A stretch of DNA of 64,000 bases from Fagopyrum homotropicum. Its lineage: Eukaryota; Streptophyta; Magnoliopsida; Caryophyllales; Polygonaceae. The translations under genes and the position numbers were made by a program. The stretch lies in NCBI GenBank assembly GCA_033239125.1, contig BSWB01000004.1, positions 62,433,501 through 62,497,500 on the forward strand, given 5' to 3'. Positions within the stretch are counted from its first letter, which is position 1. The number at the start of each line of letters is the position of its first letter. The notes under the pieces were generated by a model. That model saw only the letters and a program-made list of their open reading frames with translations. It was not told the DNA's origin and did not search any database. Positions 9,714 to 18,239 of the stretch are shown in pieces.

Positions 9714-10918
9714 ACGGACGAAGAGAGATTCCGTCATCTCCGCTTAGACGCACTTTTGCGACCTCGCTTTAGGCTTACACTTACGACATCGCGACTTGGA
9801 GATTTTGGCGATTCTTGCAAAAGACGTATTTTGCCCTCTTCCTTAGAGTTGCCCTAATCTCGCACTTTTGGTGGAGATTGCTGCGGAGATTTCCGGATTG
9901 ACGGAAGATCGAAGTTTTTGGAAGATTGCTGCAAGAAGATTTCTCTTCTTGTTTAGGTTTGATTTAGAAGACGGATTGACATCCCGTTCTTCCTTCTTTC
10001 CTAAGATTGTGTTTGTTTGCTTTATTCTGAATCTATTGACAATATTCGTTCTTGATTGTGGCATTGAGATTGGTTTAAAGTTTATTGAAAGTTTTCGGAA
10101 GTTTTCATCTTTCAATCTTTTAATCTTTGAATTTGATATCATAATGATGATTGTTGGCTAAAAACCCTTAACAATTCTAAGGTGAAGGGTTGATAGTTGT
10201 GGCTTAGATAATGATAGATCGATCGTAAACAGATTGGACCCTGAGAGTTAGAGAGAATCGTCGACAACCCTAAATTACGGTATGTTCTTGAAGTCCACGG
10301 CCGTGGAACCTCAAGAACTACCCGTAATTTTCCTTAAGTTTACGAACCTGCTTTTACTTTAATCCAAAGTTAAAGGTTTGCTTTAACTTAGTTTAGGCTT
10401 GCCTTTTCTAGGTGGTAGTGAAGCCTCAACAACCTCTACCTCGATTGTGAGTGTCATAACCTCAATCGGTTTAGTTAGTCTTGATCCTTGGGTTACAAGT
10501 TTGGGTATTTGACATAAATTTTTGCCTTTAGAACCTTTCTATATTGAGCCTCAACAACCTGTATAGAGAGTGCCTTGTAGGTGAGTTACATAAGGTTTTT
10601 GGAACTTCACCGTACGATTACCTTACATTAGTATACCTTTGCATATCTCAACTCTGTCTTTATATCATTAAGTGTATCTTGAATCGATTGCCACAGCTGG
10701 ATACTTGGATCTTTAGGATTGTTGTTTTCCCAATATTTGCAAAACTCTCATATTTAATCACTTGATAATCTGCAATCGAATTTGTTTCCACCCAAATCCC
10801 TGTGTTCGATACTCTGGAATTCTTGCTTAGCTACGCCGATCCGTACACTGCGGGTTCGCTGCTTGATTCTAGTTTTATAAATTTAAAGCTTATTTGCACA
10901 CACCTTTAGGGACAAACA

Positions 10919-11195
10919 TGGCCTTGCCATGATTTTGTCAAGGCTTGTCAAATGAGTAATTCATTACTAGTCTTGCAAGAGAGTCTTTATGAAGCATTTT
11001 ATATGATCCAAAACTTCACATAAAATCATAGAAGTTGGTAAGAAACATTTTATGTGATTAAATTTTTACATAAAATGATAGAATTGTCAAAAGAAGGAAT
11101 TATTGTGAATATTTATCATTTTATGGGAGTAATAATTTCACATAAAATGATAAGATTTATGTTGATTAAAAGAAATAATGAAAATAAACTCTTGG
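10919..11195. other. Flank of A: A/T-rich spacer with CATAAAATGATA repeats
   Basis: No gene. Several direct and inverted copies of ACATAAAATGATA-like words (around 10990-11150) suggest a small decayed repeat or MITE, but no terminal inverted repeats with a target duplication could be fixed. Confidence 0.4.
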
Positions 11196-11199
11196 GTAT

Positions 11200-11640
11200 T
11201 ACAATATCCTGACCTCATATCTATCCTAGAGAACACAGTAGCTCCTTACAACTGATCTAGTAAGTCGTCAATGTAGGGCAACGGGTACTTGTTCTTGATG
11301 GTCACATTATTCAACTCTCGATGGTCGATGCACAACCTAATCGATCCATCCTTATTCCACACAAAAAGTACTGGTGTACCTAATGGGGAAACACTAGGGA
11401 GAATAAAGCCCTTCTCCACTAGCTCCTCGAGCTACTTCTTTAGCTCCAAGAGCTCGATAGGCGTCATACGGTATAGTGCCTTCGAGATTGGTCTCGTCTC
11501 GTGCTCTAACTCGATATAGAAATCTACGCTCTTTTGTGGCGGTAAACTGGATGGCTCATCAAAGGCATCAATAAACTCACTCTTGATTGATATCTTTTCT
11601 AATGTCGGGTTCTCACCTTCCTTTATGGCATAACACTAGA
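11200..11640 (-). pseudogene. RT N-terminal remnant of element H
   Basis: Read on -, the segment carries the familiar gypsy RT opening: a VEKGFI..SVSPLGTPVLFV type stretch, then RLCIDHRELN and VTIKNKYPLP. At least one stop interrupts it. The rest of RT is absent. Confidence 0.75.
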
Positions 11641-11737
11641 AGACCTCACAACCCTGCCCGATCAGTCTCGGAGCTTGAACTGCACTGATGATTGTACCAG
11701 TCTTTCCGAGGTCCTAACCTTTGAATATCTCTATCTA

Positions 11738-12600
11738 TCATGACTCGGTAGTGACTGTCACGGTCCTCTTACCGATGTCTAGAACTGCACCATGCCGGTC
11801 CATCCAATCCATCCCTAATATGATTTCCTCATGTATAAAGTACATGACAAAGAAATCGACTAACCAATCACGATTTCCCAAACAAATGGAACAATCGTGA
11901 ATCTCCCTAGTACCTCTAAGGCCAATCTTTCTACGCAAGCATAAAAAATAAAAGAGTGTGTAACACCCATGTCAAAAAGTACTCTAACAGGTAGGCCGTT
12001 AATCTGAATGGTATATGTAGTCGTTGGTGTTTCCGGCTCAGCCGTTCTCTTCAGCTCAAACACTCTAGCCTGTGACAGCGCGTTGTCCTGTCGACAATAT
12101 AAAGCTCTATGACCTGGCTTTCCACAAGTGAAGCAAGTCGCTAGTGACTTCCTACACTCGGGCCGAATGTGTCCATAACCTCCGCAGTTATAACATTGTC
12201 GTCCCCTCTTAGAAATTTGTGTAGTCGATGGATAACTCGGGCGTCCCTGTTTTTGACCACGCCCAACACTTGAATTTCCAGCACTAGTGTTGGCTGATCC
12301 GGCCCGTTGTCTCTTCTTTGGCCTTCTTGCCGGATCATCGTTTCTCAACTCCAACAATCGTGCTTGGGTCCCTCTCGTATCGGTTGTACCGACATCGTAA
12401 TCTCTAGCTCGACTCGGTTTCCACTTCCCTAAACCCCTACGGAAAGATACTTTGGGTGTTGTCGTGCTTTACCTTGACAACCGAATATAACCTTATGGCC
12501 CGGTCTGCCGCATGCGAAGCATGTCACTAGCGGCTTCCTGCATTTTGGTCAAATATGATCATACTCGGCATAGTTGTAACACCGTTGCACTTTTCTTGAC
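11738..12600 (-). pseudogene. Gag zinc-knuckle and protease remnant of element H
   Basis: On - a basic stretch is followed by two CCHC knuckles (CYNCGGYGHIRPEC and CFTCGKPGHRALYC), then a retropepsin whose FDMGVTHSFI replaces the usual D[ST]GA.HSF core, ending with IILGMDWMDRHGAVLD. The frame is broken near 11938 and again upstream of 12357. The doubled knuckle and the GMDW box are typical of Tekay/Del chromoviruses. The altered active-site context makes it unlikely to work. Confidence 0.78.
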
Positions 12601-12620
12601 CCACTTATTGTTGTAAACCT

Positions 12621-12637
12621 AAGACTCTAATACCATA
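12621..12637 (-). other. tRNA-iMet-type primer binding site of H
   Basis: Read on -, TATGGTATTAGAGTCTTAGG lies next to the LTR end and resembles the TGGTATCAGAGC primer site complementary to initiator Met tRNA, with decay. Confidence 0.55.
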
Positions 12638-12639
12638 TG

Positions 12640-12815
12640 TGTAACACCCCGAATTCTATGAACTCGAGATGTTACGGGCTAGGACCTCACAATGGGTCCT
12701 GACCCTAGCCTGACAACAAGTTCACCGGATCGTACAATAAGGAACAAATAAATATCAAAAACCGACATAGATAAAACTGAAAGTCATAGACCCAAATACA
12801 GGCAAGACTCGCTAT
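12640..12815 (-). repeat. 5' LTR fragment of element H
   Basis: Begins (on +) with TGTAACACCCC and shares phrases such as CCTCACAATGGGTC and CTGACAACAAGTTCA with the LTR of element I at 15829. Similarity stops near 12815 where an unrelated sequence beginning TATAACGCCCC starts. Confidence 0.7.
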
Positions 12816-13560
12816 AACGCCCCAAATTTTTTTGGCGCGTTTACGATATTTATTTTTTTCCCCGGATTTTATCGTTATTTTAATAGCTTAAATGTTCTTA
12901 CGAGTATTTTTACGTCGTAAATTAAACTCCACGAGTGTATATATATATACACACACACACACATAACCGTTCAGGTACGACCCTATTTGTCTGGTACGGA
13001 TAAAAAGTGGAAATCTGAACCGTTGATCTGGTTGAGGTTTTTTGTAATTTTAGTAGATTATTAGGGGTAAATAGGGTAAATAGCTAACTCTTCTCCTCCA
13101 TCTTCTCGCGAGTCCCGACAGAAGACAACGTTCGTCCCGCTTCGTTCTCTCCTTCCCAAACGTTTCTCCAGCGATTCTCGCAAGCCATTCCGGCGATTCT
13201 CGCAAGACATTCCGGCGACTCTCTGTCTTTCACTCCGGCGCTCCTCCTAGGTGCGTTTTTTACCTTCCCATTCATCTCTCCATGGAAGGTGAGAATCAAA
13301 GTGAGAAGCAAGTTCAAAATCAAGGTGATAAACAAGGTAATCTCTCCATCCATCTCCTAATTTCAAAATCACAATTAAAAAACCCTAACCGTAGTTGTAA
13401 ATTTCGTTTTTGAAGACTATATTCTTAAAACCCTAACCATTGAGAAGTTCTTCATTCTAAAAACCCTAACTAAAATGTGCTTTTTTGTTTTGAATACACT
13501 TTTTTAACGGGGTTAACTTGCTGAAACGAGGGACACAAACCGGAAAGTCATGACGGATTT
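12816..13560 (+). repeat. Unclassified LTR-like piece (TATAACGCCCC...)
   Basis: Starts with TATAACGCCCCAAATTTTT, like gypsy LTRs that begin TGTAACGCCCC, so it may be a mutated LTR start or solo LTR on +. It holds a TA/CA microsatellite (12936-12964), a 22 bp tandem pair (13171-13214, GCGATTCTCGCAAG words) and telomere-like AACCCTAAC words at 13381-13470 that are too scattered to be an array. No end or target duplication was identified. Confidence 0.4.
12936..12964. repeat. (TA)n(CA)n microsatellite
   Basis: A TATATATATA run directly followed by about nine CA units. Confidence 0.85.
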
Positions 13561-13613
13561 TGCAGATTTTGGTGAAGCAGACCGCACATCCATGTCTGAT
13601 GTGTGATGTCTCT

Positions 13614-13690
13614 AGTTACTAATGAACTCTCTAGATTTGTATTAATCCTAAAGTTACTAATGAATTCTCAAGATTTGATATTAATCCTTA
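13614..13690. repeat. Tandem pair, period 38
   Basis: Two copies of AGTTACTAATGAA..TCTC.AGATTTG..ATTAATCCT lie head to tail, starting at 13614 and 13652. Confidence 0.7.
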
Positions 13691-13730
13691 CTATTTTTCT
13701 TGTGTGTGATTTATTTTGTTACACATTTCA

Positions 13731-14660
13731 GATGATCATTCAAGAGTCAGGGAACTTAGATCAAAAAAGAAGCATGATCTTATGGTAAAGAAGAAAAAAG
13801 AGCATTTAAGTGATTCAGATTATAATATTGATAGTGAAAGTGCTGATGAAGAAGGTGATAGTGATGATGGTTTGAGTGGTAATGATAATGCTGATGAAAA
13901 AGGTAACGGTGATGAAGAAGAAGAAGAGAGTAGTGATGATTTGAGTGATTTTGATGATGAAAAGGACGTTAAAAAGGATGATGTTAGACGAGGACCGTCT
14001 AAGAAGAATATTGGTTCAAAGAAGGAGGTAAATTGTAAGAGATTAAGCACTAGATAAAATCCAAAGTCGTTTTTGACAATGTTTGCAGACTTGAATGATG
14101 TGCAAAAGAGTAATGTGAAAGAAAATGGGTTTGGGTGCATTACTAGATTTGGAGATACTAAATCTTCTGAAAGCCTTAGGTTATTGACTTGTTGAGTGTT
14201 TTGACCGGAACAAATGTTCAATCAAAATGTCTAATCGAGAGTTTATATATATCGATGACATTGATGTTCACATTGCTCTTGGCCTACTGTTGGGTAAAGT
14301 CTCTATTCCAAATTTGGCCAAAAAAGAGAACATGGATGTTGTTTATGATTGGATGAGTCATTTTCCCGGTAAAAAGACTCAAGGCCTACACTCTTCAGAT
14401 ATTTCCAAAGCAATGCTCAAAGAAAAGGGAGGAGGGGAGTTCTTTAAGAGGTGTGCTGTGATTATAATGATAACAACATTGATTGACAACACGGGTAATG
14501 GAGGTTTAACTCAAACATATATACGGCCTTGGGCTAATATGGACTCCATAAAGGACTACAATTGGTGTGGATTTTTCATCGATTCTCTAGTTGATGCAAA
14601 AAAAGCTTGGGATGAGAAGAAGAGATCTTTTTTCAAAGGGCCCCTTCTTTTCCTAACTGT
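13731..14660 (+). pseudogene. Fragment of a plant MULE-associated gene family (PMD/Ulp1-like N region)
   Basis: After a plausible splice acceptor (TTTCAG, about 13725-13730) comes a Lys-rich then Asp/Glu/Ser-rich acidic stretch to about 14050. A second segment (about 14085-14660) reads, across two breaks, like the family with 'LN..QK..V...GFG', then an IDDIDVHIALGLLLG helix and a later MDSIKDYNWCGFFIDSLVDA stretch. Such domains occur in genes linked to Mutator-like elements and Ulp1-like proteases. A stop at 14055-14057 and a frame change near 14190 argue that it is dead. It ends with what may be a splice donor (CTAACTGTAAGT). No transposase or protease domain is present. Confidence 0.45.
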
Positions 14661-14727
14661 AAGTATTACAATTCATAAGTTACACATAGTTTGTTCATTA
14701 TATTGCTTGAGAGTAGTGCTTAATTCA

Positions 14728-14920
14728 TAACATGGTAGTTCATAAATTTTGACCTGGTTGTTCATCCATTATAATGGATGACAGTAGTGCATATATTATA
14801 GCATGATAGTTCACAGTTAATAACTTGGTAGTTCAAAACTCATAACTTGGTCGTTCATGTGTGTTGACATGGTAGTTCATCCATTACATGGTAGTTCTTC
14901 CATTCCATAAATTCATCCCA
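14728..14920. repeat. Degenerate repeat of TGGTAGTTCA units
   Basis: At least seven imperfect copies of (A/T)TGGTAGTTCAT spaced about 20-40 bp apart, directly after the preceding gene fragment, as in a decayed intronic minisatellite. Confidence 0.6.
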
Positions 14921-14999
14921 TGTTTGCAACTCGTAAGCCTTTCCTTTAGTTCCTCCAGCTCATGTCTTAGTGAATGGTCCATGTAATGTAGGTATAGGT

Positions 15000-15531
15000 G
15001 TAGATGCTATCAAGGATGGTCCCACATCAGTATGAGTGTGCCAATCCTTTACCTTTGTGAGTTAACCTGAATCCCTTAGGTTGAGTGTTTGGTTTGAAAG
15101 TATAATCCTTCCCTTAGATCTCTATCTTATCGAGACTCAACATCCTTAATTTAGAGCCTTTTGGTTGGGATAAGTGGATAGTGAAATTTAACCGTGCGCT
15201 ATCCCGTTTTAGAACATATTTCCTTTGCAATCTCAGCTTTGTCCATCGATCTTTAGAAGTCTTGAATCGAAAACAACAATTGGATACCTTGATCTTAAGA
15301 ATCTCTCTTTACCAATTATTACACATATCTTTGCTTTTGTTATCAATATTTGCATTATTTTCTTTGCTAGATTGGTTTTATCGATTTGATTTCACCAAAT
15401 CCCTGAGATCGACCCTAGTGTATTTGCAGTTACTACGATTGATCCGTCCACTGCGGGTTCGCATATCGTTCAGGCTTATATTTTAAGTTATAAATTTAAG
15501 ACTTATTTGCGCACACGTTTTCGAGCGAACG
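15000..15531 (+). repeat. Athila-type LTR remnant (3' part)
   Basis: Shares the order of phrases at the end of the A/B/D LTRs: AATCTCAGCTTTGTCCAT, TTGAATCGA, ACAATTGGATACCTTG, GATCCGTCCACTGCGGGTTC, TTATTTGCGCACAC and an end at GAGCGAAC. The upstream half of the LTR is missing or too decayed to see. Confidence 0.7.
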
Positions 15532-15828
15532 TTCCTTGCTAGGTTGTGCTTGTGTGTGTCAATCTTCTTAAAGATTGGTGCTCCTAGTCGATTCTAGTCC
15601 CTCCTTGTGCTTGTCTCGATTTGAAGACGTGTGTAAAGTTGAAGAAGGAAGGGTTAAAGTAATTCATTGTTTGGATTTTGATCCAATTGATCAAGGTTCT
15701 TGCAACTATATCTTGGTTCTTATCTTCCTTTATTTTCCATAAAATTCATTCATATTCATCTCCTTAATCTCGCCATCCAATTCCATATAACTCAAGTTCT
15801 TGTTCCTTTTAGTTTCGTAAATCTCGCT
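15532..15828. other. Spacer with nothing recognisable
   Basis: About 300 bp of T-rich sequence. No frame, terminal repeat or RNA gene is supported. Confidence 0.5.
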
Positions 15829-17374
15829 TGTAACACCCCAAGTACGTAGGATTCGGAGTGCTACTGGGTTAAGGCCTCACAATGGGTCATGACCCTAACC
15901 TGACAACAAGTTCATTGGATCTTACAACAAGGCACAAATAAATATAAAACATCCTTTATAAAACTGAAATATCTCATACCATAATACATATAAAACCCCA
16001 CAGTCAAGTACAAAACAACATCAACGTATATGTACAAAAACCCAAAACCCATAACACCTAAATGTACGGAATTCCTCGGTTGATCACTCCTCCAGATCAC
16101 TCTCCAGTCTTCCTAACCCGCACATGATCTACAACACGGTATGAAACCGTTAGCTAACAATTCATATAACGTTATACACTCAAACCCGTTTAATTATCTT
16201 TATAACGTTATACACTCAAACCATTTTTATAGATGTGACAGAGAAGTATATCATTCTCTCCTTTGGGTATATTATCCATCTTGGAGTGAAATCCGGCACA
16301 CACCCCGTAGGCCGTATGATATGGGGAGGTCACGTATCCGGTCCGTATACCAGGTATGGCATGACCTCAGAGAACCTCACAAACTCCCTTAGGATGAAAG
16401 ATAAAAGTTATCACGGCCCGCTATAAGAGGATCAATCACACGTCGGTAATAATCAATATCACATGCTAATAAGCACATAACAATCACCACTCATACATAC
16501 ATCAAATATATGAATGCAACTAAGTACCAAGGACTTACCTGAATCCAAATATCCACAATAATCGATCAATCTCAAATTCCCGTTGGGATAACCACCATGC
16601 CTGATAAACAAGGCATAAACATCAATCATCGGAACACATGCTAGAAGACTCTACTTCTATCCTCAAAGATCCTCAAAGGTCATTACTATCAATCCATAAA
16701 CTCAACATCTCACAATTCCTTAAACCTCTCAAACGGATTTGAAATCGGATTAGAAACGGAGAGTATATCTGAGTTTGAAGGTTGAGAGAAATCAGAGCTT
16801 TTACAAGAAAACGTGAAAGGAAATGAATTAATAAACGATTTTCCGCTATTTATAGCGAAGTCGATAATTATCCTTTCACCGATCCAAAGGCGGGTTGAAC
16901 CCCCTTCTCCAAACTTCTCGATTTGGAATAATAAATCTAGAATATTGTAGGAATAATTATTCCGCAACTGCCTCGGAAAATGCGTATTCCTAAGCCGTCT
17001 TTTTAAGCCGCTAAGAAACGAAATAACGACTCTTTTGACCGTTATGTCTTTCCATGTTATTTCATATCAAGGACATGTCCAATGTCCTGATCATTTCTCT
17101 CAACTGCATTTCTATTAATTGAAGCTACCAAATGTTTCAAATAAGATCAGAGGGTAAGAATAATTACCCGGGGAAAAAGTGAAAAACTCTCCATAAGTCC
17201 AAAATTACGCTAAGAGCATAACGATGAGACTCATACTCATCACTTACGCACTCTTCGGGAGTTATGTGTCAATTACTATCGATAATTAAGTTAATCAACA
17301 TTAGTTAGGATTTGAAAATTCTAGTTTTGGAACCGAAGGTGCGGAGTTTCTAAAAGACTAAGGCCATTACATCA
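15829..17374 (-). repeat. 3' LTR of element I
   Basis: About 1546 bp, bounded on + by TGTAACACCCC at 15829 and CATTACATCA at 17374, that is TG...CA. On - it is preceded by TTTTTAGGGGGATC, a good polypurine tract. The left part matches the H LTR. Confidence 0.75.
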
Positions 17375-17790
17375 GATCCCCCTAAAAACAAGTTCCGTCC
17401 CGAAACTTGAACAAACCCAAATCCTCTCGGACCGATATGCCGAGGTATAAACACTCACTCTATCGGAGGAATAACATCTCCAAGACCTAACTCATCCCAA
17501 AGACTAAGGCCATTACATCACTTACGCACTCTTCGGGAGTTATGTGTCAACTATTATCGATGATTAAGTTAATCAACGTTAGTTAGGATTCGAAAAATTC
17601 TAGTTTTGGAACCGAAGGTGCGGAGTTCCTAAAAGACTAAGGCCATTACATCAGATCCCCCTAAAAACAAGTTTCGTCCCAAAACTTAAACAAACCCAAA
17701 TCCTCTCGGACCCATATGCCGAGGTATAAACACTCACTCTATCGGAGGCATAACATCTCCAAGACCTAACTCATCTCAAAGGCACGGAGG
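17242..17790 (-). repeat. 277 bp tandem duplication across the LTR/PPT junction of I
   Basis: Two copies begin CACTTACGCACTCTTCGGG at 17242 and 17519. Each contains the LTR end, the polypurine tract and about 130 bp of internal sequence, so the element has two LTR/PPT boundaries (near 17374 and 17651). The copies differ by a few percent. Confidence 0.85.
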
Positions 17791-18125
17791 TAGAACCTCT
17801 CCGGCAATCTAAACCTATCACAAAGGCACGGAGGTAAAACATCTCCGGCAACTATAATTCTAACTCTGAAGAATGGAGGTGGAACATCTCCAACAAGCTA
17901 TAACCACAACAAAAGCATGGAGAAAGAGCATCTCCAACAACTCACAACTTGATGGCAAGGAGGAAGAACATCTCCAACAAAGCACACTATCACAACTCGA
18001 ATCATGGAGGAAAAATCATCTCCAACTATCCTAATCTCACTCTATGGCATGGAGGTAGAACCATCTCTAACTAGCCAATAATCACGTTTTAATAGGATGG
18101 AGGTAGAACTATCTCCAGCTATAAT
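17779..18125 (-). repeat. Minisatellite in 3' region of I (GGAGGTAGAACATCTCC units)
   Basis: About eight imperfect units of roughly 45-50 bp, each centred on a GGAGGTAGAACATCTCC-like core that is itself partly self-complementary (GGAG...CTCC). Confidence 0.75.
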
Positions 18126-18239
18126 CACGAATCGTGCTAGCACAACAAGATCTACTAAGATCACACATCACAGTCTAGCATGACAATGATAAAACATATC
18201 TAATCACAAAAGCACATAAGTTTCACAAGAACTACCAAA

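Larger units (their letters stand above)
1..10918 (+). mobile_element. Element A: Athila-type Ty3/gypsy retrotransposon, left end outside window
   Basis: The order is gag, protease, RT, RNase H, integrase, then a spacer, a second ORF, a long noncoding stretch and a 3' LTR, which is the Athila layout. The window opens inside gag, so the 5' LTR and primer site are not visible. Both ORFs are free of stops. The copy is almost identical to element B over its first 10.4 kb. Its 5' target duplication cannot be checked; the five bases after the 3' LTR are TGGCC. Confidence 0.93.
9161..10918 (+). repeat. 3' LTR of element A
   Basis: 1758 bp, aligning with both LTRs of element B. It starts TATTAACATG where the B 5' LTR has TGTTAGCATG, so the terminal TG is mutated, and ends GGGACAAACA. 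From 9161 to about 10456 it matches the B 3' LTR almost perfectly; the last 460 bp carry more than 30 differences from both B LTRs. It contains a motif cluster at 9438-9628, a TATA box and the conserved phrase CACTGCGGGTTCGC near the end. Confidence 0.92.
11196..12815 (-). mobile_element. Element H: truncated Tekay/Del-like gypsy fragment
   Basis: On the - strand the order is LTR piece (12815-12640), iMet-type primer site, gag with two zinc knuckles, protease and the start of RT (down to about 11200). It is cut on both sides. It aligns piece by piece with element I, which shows the two are copies of one family. Confidence 0.8.

Noticed and set aside
9868..10161. 97-codon frame on + in the LTR (repeated at 25393 and 36940)
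   Set aside because: Lies in the R/U5 part of the LTR; repeated only because LTRs repeat; hydrophobic Phe-rich composition from T-rich DNA.
10919..10923. TGGCC as target duplication of A
   Set aside because: The left end of A is outside the window, so it cannot be tested.
13381..13470. Interstitial telomere array (AACCCTAAC words)
   Set aside because: Three isolated words, not a tandem run of the plant telomere unit.
17779..18125. CRISPR-like array of spaced repeats
   Set aside because: Units are imperfect tandem copies without unique spacers, in a plant retroelement.
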